DNA of 64,000 bases, taken from NCBI RefSeq assembly GCF_006345825.1, contig NZ_VCIX01000086.1, forward strand, positions 1-64,000, written 5' to 3'. Shown here one piece after another: positions 44,682 to 51,619 of the stretch (within the stretch, counting starts at the first letter, position 1; every line of letters begins with the position of its first letter). The notes beneath the pieces were generated by a model that did no database searches, was not told where the DNA came from, and saw nothing but the letters and a program-made list of their open reading frames with translations. This DNA is from Paenibacillus paridis. Lineage in GTDB: Bacteria > Bacillota > Bacilli > Paenibacillales > Paenibacillaceae. The translations under genes were made by a program, and so were the position numbers.

Positions 44682-46056
44682 TCATATATTAGACTTGAGG
44701 GCAAAAATACCGCCTCAATTAGAGGGGAACCGTTTCATTAAGTCAATTACGATTGGTTTACCTTTTGTACGGATGAAGTTGAATATCACTACACGAAGGG
44801 AGTATCATGTGCCTCTGGCACATGAAGCTGTTCTACGTTTAATAGAGGAAAAATGGAATAGCTACGATCAGATCCGAGAGATTTTAGGTATAGATCAGGA
44901 TTATTTTGACAATATACTTTTGGAACTTGGCGAATCTGATTATATTACGCACCTAGGTAGAAAACTAGCGTTATCGGATGTAGGAAGAAAGCTTCTCACG
45001 GAACTAAAATCGATTCGGATTGAACCGGATTTTATGGAAAATGTGCATGTGAACATGCTTACAGGTGAAATTATTAAAGAAGAGAGTGAATATTTTTTTA
45101 AGTATAGAGAAAGGGCAAAGTGTGAGGTTTATCTTAATAACAAGATAGATCTTTTAGGTAATTTTCTTGTCAACCATGAGCAAGAGATCAGGGAACTTTA
45201 TAATGTAAGAATCGGTGAGGATAGAAGTAAATCGATGAGCGATGACACTGTGGGAGAAGATGAATTGTATCGTGTCATCAATATTGAAGACTATATTGTT
45301 GTTTATGAAGAGCTCCTTGCACATGTATATTATTCAGATGAAACACAGAGACTCAATTATTACTTGGCAAATGAAGATGATGTGAAAAATGAATTGCATT
45401 ATAGCTGCCTAAAAGATCAATTACGGGATCATCCGAAATCTTTTGATGGAGTATACAGTACTCTAATGTATAAAAAGCATAAAGATTCCAACTTGTTTAA
45501 CTGGTACTCTGGAGAAAAATATTCTATGCCAGCCCTACAGCATAAGCGAGAAGAGTTAGCATTGCTTCTATCAAATACAGACATTCAACTTGATCAAATT
45601 AGTAGCCGTTACTACACGGACAGATTGTTGATGTATCGGGAATATCAAGAAATACTCAAAGCGCTTACTATAATAACACCTTATGAACTTGTAATTATTA
45701 CAGATCAGTTTTATGATTTGCAAAATAGTGAATATAATTTACTCACTCTTATAGAATCTTTGTCCCAAAAAACCAAAATATATATTGGTCATAGTTCTTC
45801 GTCGAGAACTGTTATATCGAAAATCAAACAAAAGAATGTAAAAGAAGTGCGTTTTAAAGAGCTTTCAGATATTCGGGGCACACGAATAATAATTAATAAC
45901 GAGTATATGATTGTAATTCATCTTGAGCCTTTCCGTGTAGGGAGCGAGTATATAATTGATGAGATTGGAATACTGACTTATGATCAGGAACAGATCTCGA
46001 TTGTCAAAGATCTTTTTCAAGAACTCTTTCCGGCACCAGTGTCCGAGAAAACCTAA
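44668..46056 (+). CDS. Winged-helix partner protein of the kinase-helicase
   Basis: A 462-residue protein of unknown family. After a short lead, residues about 35-110 read as a winged-helix domain (HEAVLRLIEEKWNSYDQIREILGIDQDYFDNILLELGE). A helical central region follows, and the C-terminal 130 residues are alternating beta/alpha (YELVIITDQFYD, KIYIGHSSSSRTVISKIK, RIIINNEYMIVIHL), somewhat like the ligand half of a phospholipase-D fold but without an HKD motif. ATG at 44668 has AAGGAG, and the 14-base overlap with the kinase-helicase indicates coupled translation and a shared job. Confidence 0.65.
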   Translation: MRENDHILDLRAKIPPQLEGNRFIKSITIGLPFVRMKLNITTRREYHVPLAHEAVLRLIEEKWNSYDQIREILGIDQDYFDNILLELGESDYITHLGRKLALSDVGRKLLTELKSIRIEPDFMENVHVNMLTGEIIKEESEYFFKYRERAKCEVYLNNKIDLLGNFLVNHEQEIRELYNVRIGEDRSKSMSDDTVGEDELYRVINIEDYIVVYEELLAHVYYSDETQRLNYYLANEDDVKNELHYSCLKDQLRDHPKSFDGVYSTLMYKKHKDSNLFNWYSGEKYSMPALQHKREELALLLSNTDIQLDQISSRYYTDRLLMYREYQEILKALTIITPYELVIITDQFYDLQNSEYNLLTLIESLSQKTKIYIGHSSSSRTVISKIKQKNVKEVRFKELSDIRGTRIIINNEYMIVIHLEPFRVGSEYIIDEIGILTYDQEQISIVKDLFQELFPAPVSEKT

Positions 46057-46237
46057 TTTTGTCGATCCTCTACATAGGTCAGTTAGAAGACGATTTAATG
46101 ATCTAACAATGTATATCATTTTTACTGATAATCTAATGCATTGGTGGCATGTTAAAGAGAGCCTATTAATAAGGCAGATATATTAATAGGCTAATATGAA
46201 ATTAACCTATAATCGTTCTGAAATTATTAATATCTAA

Positions 46238-46453
46238 CATCGCCTAAGTTCATTAGTTGTAAAGTTACAAAACAGCAAGCAAACAACTGAAGTTCTTGAA
46301 CTTGCAAGTAAACTTGAAGAACAGATCTTTCATTATAATTATGTAATAAATGGCTTGAGAAAAGAGAACAAAGTAATCACTGAATATAGCCTGTGCAAAG
46401 GATTCAATGAAACCGTATATTTTCTTAATCAAATAGAAAGAGAATTATGTTGA
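46238..46453 (+). pseudogene. Start-less remnant of a coding region
   Basis: A 71-codon frame with protein-like content (HRLSSLVVKLQNSKQTTEVLE..., later KGFNETVYFLNQIERELC) ends at TGA 46451-46453. An in-frame TAA stands directly before it and no ATG, GTG or TTG is near its beginning, so it seems to be the tail of a lost gene. Apart from this, 46057-46539 holds nothing recognised. Confidence 0.35.
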
Positions 46454-46539
46454 TCTGTAAGCTTGCTATACAGGTTGAGGGTCAGATTGGAAGGGGAGAC
46501 TTTCACTGTACATTGAAGTTCGGGGAAGAGGTGACTCAT

Positions 46540-46932
46540 ATGGCTAAAATAATATCTGATGTATGGGAGATAATTGAGAAGTACCAATACAGTAGAGAAT
46601 TGCGTAAATATGCGGATAAGCATTTCTTCAACGATAATTCGTATTTTCGTAAGGTCAACTCCAATCAGGACGTTGAACGGGCGAAAGCAGGTATTTATAA
46701 TCGACTTGAGCAATACAAAAAAGTTTTTCCACTCGTCCAAGACGATATTATAGATTTGGAAAGAGCGGCGGCACAGTATGAAATAGCTGTTAAGAAAGTA
46801 ATTCAGTGTTGGGACAATCCTCATACTGACTTTAACTATTCCGTTGAAGAGTTTCAGGGGCTGATCGAATTGGCCTTTGAGTGTCACGACAAGGTGAATG
46901 AGCTAGTTTACAGAAAAGCGATGCAAGATTAA
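46540..46932 (+). CDS. Hypothetical cargo protein, all-helical
   Basis: A 130-residue, wholly helical, charged protein of no family I recognise (WEIIEKYQYSRELRKYADKHFF, IDLERAAAQYEIAVKKVIQCW). GAAGAGGTG stands correctly before ATG 46540; an in-frame ATG at 46447 overlapping the preceding remnant is less likely. A terminator follows at once, so this is the last gene before the OLD/UvrD pair. Confidence 0.5.
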   Translation: MAKIISDVWEIIEKYQYSRELRKYADKHFFNDNSYFRKVNSNQDVERAKAGIYNRLEQYKKVFPLVQDDIIDLERAAAQYEIAVKKVIQCWDNPHTDFNYSVEEFQGLIELAFECHDKVNELVYRKAMQD

Positions 46933-46948
46933 ATATATTCCATACCCG

Positions 46949-46975
46949 ACCACCGCAAGGTGGTTTTCTTTTTCC
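46949..46975 (+). terminator. Rho-independent terminator
   Basis: ACCACC, GCAA, GGTGGT, then TTTCTTTTT. It isolates the following nuclease-helicase operon, whose extended -10 (TGTTATAAT) ends at 47015. Confidence 0.85.
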
Positions 46976-47126
46976 ATTTTAACTGTATATATTTGCTTAT
47001 TGCATTTGTTATAATAAGAGCAATTATGTCGAAATATTGGGCCCTGCACTTAGTTTAGATCTATTAGAGGGAGAATTAAAGAAGTACTAAATCCAAATTA
47101 ATATTGGTTAAGAGAGGAAGAGAATA

Positions 47127-49118
47127 TTGCCCACACCTTTTATCTCAAGAGTAAGAATCAAGAATTTTCGGAATTTTCACGATATAGATGTTGAGCTAGG
47201 TAAGAAACAGGTCATTATAGGGGAGAATAACGTTGGAAAAAGTAATTTCTTAAGAGCAATTCAATTAATTCTTGATCCTCAATTAAACGAAGAAGATCGA
47301 TATTTAGAAGTAACTGATTTTAATAATGGTTTAGAGGCACCAATGGAAAAGGGAGAAATCATTGAAATTTCAATAGAAATAAAGGAGTTTAAACATAACA
47401 AAAACTTGTTATGTCAATTTAACGGAGCAGTTATAAAAACCGATCCTGATACAATGAGACTAACATATCGATATTATTCCATCCCTAAAGAAGAAGGCGG
47501 GTTTCGATATGATTATATTATTTTCAAAGGGGAAAATGAAGAAAGTGAATTTCGTCATAGTGATCGAAAATATTTAAATTTAAAGGTCATTAAGCCTATT
47601 AGAGATGTAGAAAGTGAAATGAAAAATTCTAAGAAGTCTCCTTTAACAGCTTTATTAAAGGATTACAATATCGATATAAGTGATCTTGAATTGATAGCAA
47701 ATAATATTAAACAGCAGAATGATGAGGTGCTCAAATTAGGGGAGTTAAAAAACCTTGAGCGGAGGATTAACAATAGGTTTTTAAAATTTGTTGAACTTCA
47801 ACCTGATTCAAGTGTAGAAATGAGCACCAATGAGTATAAAACGAATCGTATACTTCAAAGTTTAAAACTTATGTTAGGGGAAAGAAGCGTCACAGAGACT
47901 AGTCTAGGCCTTACTAATATTTTATACATGACTTTAATCTTATTAGCTATTGAAGATAAAACTATTATTCCATACTTCAAGAATGATAAATTTTTAGAGC
48001 TACAATCAGTTGATTCAACAGGAGTTTTAACGAACTGTTATGAACAAAATATCTCGGGACATTGGGAACTGAAAAATAGTTTAGAGGAATCACTGATAAT
48101 TTCATTATATGAGTTTCTGGATTCTAATAATCCTAAAGACGAAGGCATAACACTGTTAGCTATTGAGGAGCCAGAAGCACATTTACATCCTTCAATTCAA
48201 AGAGTTATCTATAAAGATCTCTTTCAGCGAAATGATGCATCTGTTTTAATGACAACTCATTCAACTCATATAACTTCGGTTGCACCTATAGAATCGATTG
48301 TTCATTTATATAGATCCAAAGCGAAAGGAACTAAGGTGAATTCCTCAGTTAATTTGATTTTAGATCCTGATGATATTGAAGACCTGGCCAGATATATCGA
48401 TGCCAAAAGAGGAGAAATTTACTTCGGTAAGGGAGTTGTTTTGGTTGAAGGTATAGCCGAGGAGTATTTAATTCCCCAGTTTGCTGAATTACTTGAAATG
48501 CCATTGGATTATAAAGGTATCATTGTTTGTAATATAAACTCGACAAATTTTGAGCCGTATGTAAAATTTCTAATTTCACTCGGTATTCCATACGTTGTCA
48601 TAACAGATGGAGATTATTATGAGGTAGAAGGTGAAGAAAAGAAATTTCATAGAATGTTGCATGATGAGGCTGAATCAATTGGTTATTATGGACAAGAGAT
48701 AATAAGTCGGATTATCGTAAATTTAAATATCATTGATGCAATTGATTCTGATTGCTTGCCTACAGACTTTAACGAACTCGATGAGGTTTTTAATGAAAAC
48801 GGATTTTTTGATGGTATGTATACTTTAGAGGTAGATATTATGGAGAAAGCAGCAAAGAGTAAAGGCGCTCTTGAAGTTCTGAGCAATATCTTTAATTGTC
48901 TGACTTCAGGGGGCAGCAGGCAAAAACAGAATTTTAAAAAATCGCTTGAATCGGGCAGTTATTGGGATTGCTTACGTAAAATTGAGGCTTCGGGGAATAA
49001 TATCGGAAAAGGACGCTATGCTCAAAGGTTGGCCACTGAATGTACAGTTCATCATGTTCCGGGTTATATAAGTAATGCTATTAATTACATCTATCAGAAA
49101 GTAGATGAACAGAACTGA
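47127..49118 (+). CDS. OLD-family ATPase/Toprim nuclease (GajA-like)
   Basis: A 663-residue overcoming-lysogenization-defect (class 2 OLD) protein. The ABC-type ATPase has Walker A GENNVGKS (32-39) and Walker B LLAIEEPEAHLHP; the C-terminal Toprim nuclease has E441 (VLVEGIAEE) and D494, D496 (VITDGDYY). An adjacent UvrD helicase makes this a Gabija-type pair; GajA senses nucleotide depletion and cuts DNA. It is about 80 residues longer than the founding GajA. TTG start at 47127 has AGAGGAAG. One-base overlap with the next gene (TGATG). Confidence 0.82.
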   Translation: MPTPFISRVRIKNFRNFHDIDVELGKKQVIIGENNVGKSNFLRAIQLILDPQLNEEDRYLEVTDFNNGLEAPMEKGEIIEISIEIKEFKHNKNLLCQFNGAVIKTDPDTMRLTYRYYSIPKEEGGFRYDYIIFKGENEESEFRHSDRKYLNLKVIKPIRDVESEMKNSKKSPLTALLKDYNIDISDLELIANNIKQQNDEVLKLGELKNLERRINNRFLKFVELQPDSSVEMSTNEYKTNRILQSLKLMLGERSVTETSLGLTNILYMTLILLAIEDKTIIPYFKNDKFLELQSVDSTGVLTNCYEQNISGHWELKNSLEESLIISLYEFLDSNNPKDEGITLLAIEEPEAHLHPSIQRVIYKDLFQRNDASVLMTTHSTHITSVAPIESIVHLYRSKAKGTKVNSSVNLILDPDDIEDLARYIDAKRGEIYFGKGVVLVEGIAEEYLIPQFAELLEMPLDYKGIIVCNINSTNFEPYVKFLISLGIPYVVITDGDYYEVEGEEKKFHRMLHDEAESIGYYGQEIISRIIVNLNIIDAIDSDCLPTDFNELDEVFNENGFFDGMYTLEVDIMEKAAKSKGALEVLSNIFNCLTSGGSRQKQNFKKSLESGSYWDCLRKIEASGNNIGKGRYAQRLATECTVHHVPGYISNAINYIYQKVDEQN

Positions 49119-50953
49119 TGTCTAAGTATGAAAGCAGGCTTCTTAGAATAAAAAAAGATCCACAGCAGTATACTGCTTTGCTAAGTAAAGGCAATACTAC
49201 CGTTCTTGCGGGTCCGGGTAGTGGTAAAACAACAGTATTAACAATGAAGATTGTAAAGTTGTTAAATGAGGATATTTTAGCACCTCGAGGGTTAGCTTGT
49301 GTAACCTTTAGTAATGAGGCTGCAAAAGAATTTCGCTCTAGATTAAAAGAGCTTGGTCTTAAAAAAAGGGACAATGTATTTTTAGGAACAGTTCACTCAT
49401 TTTGCATTTCTGAAATCATCGTGCCATTTGGACATCTTTATCCAAAATATAATATTCCGTTGCCATTAAACATAATCTCTTCTAAAAATAAGAGTACTCT
49501 ATTCAAAAACGTCTTAGATGATTTAGGCATTGAATATGAACAAGTAAGCATTTTAGAAATGAATAAGGAACGTTACCAAAATTTAAATGGAAAGACAGCG
49601 GTTAATATACCTAGTTATGATCTTGCATTAAGGGTAGCAACTGAGTATGAGAAAAGATTGGTTGAGTTGGGTTTTGTGGATTTCGAGATTATTATTAAAT
49701 ATGCAACGTTATTAATTCAAGAAGAAGATTTTGTTAGAAAATGCTTAGAAGCAAAATTCCCGTGGATTTTAATAGATGAATATCAGGATTTAGGCAGACC
49801 CCTTCATGAAATGATTCTTTCATTGATAGATAGTACTGCAATTAAGATATTTGCAGTAGGTGATCCTGACCAATCAATCTATAGTTTCAGTGGGGGTATT
49901 CCAGACTATTTGCTCGAACTTTTCAATTTTTCGAACATGAATAAAGTCAGTCTTAAAACAAATTATCGCAGTAATCAAGATATCGTCGATGCTTCTGAAC
50001 TTGCTTTGAATGTTACAGAAAAGAGAAATTATATTGCTGGCACTCGTTTTGGGGAAATGGCAGAGTTTTCGTTTATCACCTGTGAAGATGGCATGGATGA
50101 TCAGTATAAGTATGTTTTGAACACACTGATACCAGACTGTGTTAAAAGAGGCACTTCTCTAGACGAAATAGCAGTCATCGTTGCTTCAAACAAAGAAGCT
50201 AGTGAACTAAGCAGACTTTGTGATGTGAGCAGTATTCCAAATTATATTTCTAAACACGATTTTGAAAGATCAGAGATAGTTGTTTGGATGGAACAATGCG
50301 CAACTTGGGTCCATGATCCAACGGCTGTTTCATTTGAAGATATTTATAGCTTCTGGAGAAAAATACAGAGTGTTCATGGTCTAAAGACTCTAAAGATATT
50401 AGATATGGAGAAAAAAAGGGCTTTGTATGATATATTAACGGACAGCACGAGACATAAAAATAGCCTGGGATCATGGATAGCATTCATTCTAAATAAAATA
50501 AATGTCAGAAACTTATTAAAGAATTCGAGTGCTTACCCTGATGAACTTACAAACTTGGAGAAATTATATAAGCTTTCGATAGCTGGTAAGTTTAGCCGAT
50601 ACAACATCAGTATGTTTAGTAGACTTGGCAAACCGCAAAATCAAATTACAATTACTACAAGACATTCCTCTAAGGGACTTGAATTTGAGGTAATAATACT
50701 ATTAGGTATGGATGAAGAACGATTCCCGAGTTTTGCAAGTCTAAGCAACGAACGAAAACTTGCAGAAGAACATCGTATTTTCTTTGTTTGTGTAAGTCGC
50801 GCTAAAAGTAATTGTTATTTACTTAGATCTAATTACTATAATGTTTACAGTAAAAAATATAATAAGTCCTATCGAATCCGTTACTATGAATCAAGGTTTT
50901 GGTCGACAATATATACATGGTATTCAGCCTCAAGAGTGGCTCCTTTTCAATAA
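49118..50953 (+). CDS. UvrD-like SF1 helicase (GajB-like)
   Basis: A 611-residue superfamily-1A helicase: AGPGSGKTT (motif I), CVTFSNEAAKEF (Ia), WILIDEYQDLGR (II), AVGDPDQSIYSFSGG (III), LKTNYRSNQ (IV), TTRHSSKGLEFE (V) and FVCVSRAK (VI). All helicase motifs are intact. In Gabija GajB partners the GajA nuclease. Its start overlaps the GajA-like stop by one base. It is the last cargo gene, ending 19 bases before the first TnsB-type repeat of the distal transposon end. A stand-alone housekeeping PcrA is excluded by the pairing and divergence. Confidence 0.82.
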   Translation: MSKYESRLLRIKKDPQQYTALLSKGNTTVLAGPGSGKTTVLTMKIVKLLNEDILAPRGLACVTFSNEAAKEFRSRLKELGLKKRDNVFLGTVHSFCISEIIVPFGHLYPKYNIPLPLNIISSKNKSTLFKNVLDDLGIEYEQVSILEMNKERYQNLNGKTAVNIPSYDLALRVATEYEKRLVELGFVDFEIIIKYATLLIQEEDFVRKCLEAKFPWILIDEYQDLGRPLHEMILSLIDSTAIKIFAVGDPDQSIYSFSGGIPDYLLELFNFSNMNKVSLKTNYRSNQDIVDASELALNVTEKRNYIAGTRFGEMAEFSFITCEDGMDDQYKYVLNTLIPDCVKRGTSLDEIAVIVASNKEASELSRLCDVSSIPNYISKHDFERSEIVVWMEQCATWVHDPTAVSFEDIYSFWRKIQSVHGLKTLKILDMEKKRALYDILTDSTRHKNSLGSWIAFILNKINVRNLLKNSSAYPDELTNLEKLYKLSIAGKFSRYNISMFSRLGKPQNQITITTRHSSKGLEFEVIILLGMDEERFPSFASLSNERKLAEEHRIFFVCVSRAKSNCYLLRSNYYNVYSKKYNKSYRIRYYESRFWSTIYTWYSASRVAPFQ

Positions 50954-50971
50954 AATAATTATTATTTTTTT

Positions 50972-51094
50972 GTCTCACCTATAATTGCAAAAACGGTAAC
51001 TTATCTCATTTATAATTATTCATTGTCGCAAATATAAATTGTAAAAATAGCTTAATAAGGCACTTTTTAGTCTCAGTTATAACCGTTACCCACA
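50972..51094 (-). repeat. Distal transposon end: three spaced TnsB-type sites
   Basis: Inverted copies of the end repeat begin at 50972 (GTCTCACCTATAAT), 51003 (ATCTCATTTATAAT) and 51070 (GTCTCAGTTATAAC). Spacing is 31 and 67 bp, spread over about 120 bp like the left end of Tn7. The element ends CCGTTACCCACA at 51094. Confidence 0.75.
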
Positions 51095-51099
51095 ACAAA
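51095..51099 (+). repeat. Target-site duplication, right copy (ACAAA)
   Basis: Same five bases as 23034-23038, directly outside the element. Confidence 0.85.
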
Positions 51100-51119
51100 C
51101 TCAAACTTACATTAAGATT

Positions 51120-51164
51120 CCCCCGTGGCTATTACAGATCATCTGTATTCACGGGGGGATTTTT
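51120..51164 (+). terminator. Displaced terminator of the ABC transporter operon
   Basis: CCCCCGTG pairs with CACGGGGG, an inner TACAGAT/ATCTGTA stem sits in the loop, and ATTTTT follows. It lies 21 bp beyond the target duplication. Without the element it would stand about 46 bp after the permease stop at 23018, so it is most simply that operon's own terminator. Confidence 0.75.
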
Positions 51165-51168
51165 ATAG

Positions 51169-51318
51169 TACCATGGCTATGATCAAAGCATTGCTAAATG
51201 TGCAGCCGCAATCTTTTTTTGTGCTCTTGGAATCAAGCTGCGGCGGAATAAAAACGTTTCAACGGTCTTTTTCATATTGGCGGCGCTCAGTCTTTATCTA
51301 GCATGGAGGCAGCTATAA
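51169..51318 (+). pseudogene. Possible remnant of a small membrane protein
   Basis: A 49-codon frame between two stops reads as one hydrophobic protein tail (SIAKCAAAIFFCALGIKLRR, then STVFFILAALSLYLAWRQL) but has no start codon at its beginning. It may be a decayed gene. The rest of 51319-51619 contains a terminator and the leader of the surface-protein gene. Confidence 0.3.
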
Positions 51319-51417
51319 GCTTGTGAGTTGACGTTATGAACAGCAGAAGCATTCACGCGGGAACATCTTCTTTTTTTGTGAACGTAAATGCAATACTCCA
51401 TACAGACCAATAACTCT

Positions 51418-51467
51418 AATGCCAGGTAAGCCTCCCTTTTCATAAGGATGCTCACTTGGCATTTTTT
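51418..51467 (+). terminator. Hairpin terminator
   Basis: AATGCCA pairs with TGGCATT, with further pairing (GT/AC, AGC/GCT) inside, followed by TTTTT. It insulates the surface-protein gene. Confidence 0.7.
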
Positions 51468-51619
51468 ATCATTTCACTATAAAACTATCTATCTCTCTCC
51501 AAGTGAAGTCTTTGAACATAGTTTTTGTCGAAGTTTGTCATTTTGCTGTCATTGAGAGTTGATATAGTTATTGTAGCTATGATGAAAAATAGTAATTTAT
51601 ACATGTAGGAGTGTATGCG

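Larger units (their letters stand above)
23039..51094. mobile_element. Complete Tn7-like transposon carrying defence cargo (about 28 kb)
   Basis: The ends are TGTGAGTAACGGTTATAG and, inverted, TGTGGGTAACGGTTATAA; they match in 23 of the first 26 positions. Three TnsB-type repeats lie in each end and ACAAA is duplicated outside. The core is tnsA, tnsB, tnsC, tniQ, tniQ in one direction from the 23039 end. Cargo runs from 30940 to 50953. All core genes are intact and catalytic residues present, so the element may be active. No cas genes or CRISPR array are present, so targeting is expected to be protein-directed through the TniQ/TnsD proteins. Confidence 0.92.

Noticed and set aside
44668..46056. 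Phospholipase-D nuclease domain at the C terminus of the winged-helix partner
   Set aside because: The alternating strand/helix order is suggestive, but no HKD motif exists, so no enzymatic role is claimed.
46447..46540. Longer start (ATG 46447) for the 130-residue cargo protein
   Set aside because: It lacks a ribosome site and overlaps a start-less remnant, whereas ATG 46540 has GAAGAGGTG at proper distance.
41421..50953. BREX or DISARM system
   Set aside because: No methyltransferase, PglX, PglZ or DrmA/B-like gene is present.
23039..51094. CRISPR-associated transposon (CAST)
   Set aside because: No cas gene and no regularly spaced repeat array were seen anywhere in the element, and the TniQ proteins are of the large TnsD kind.
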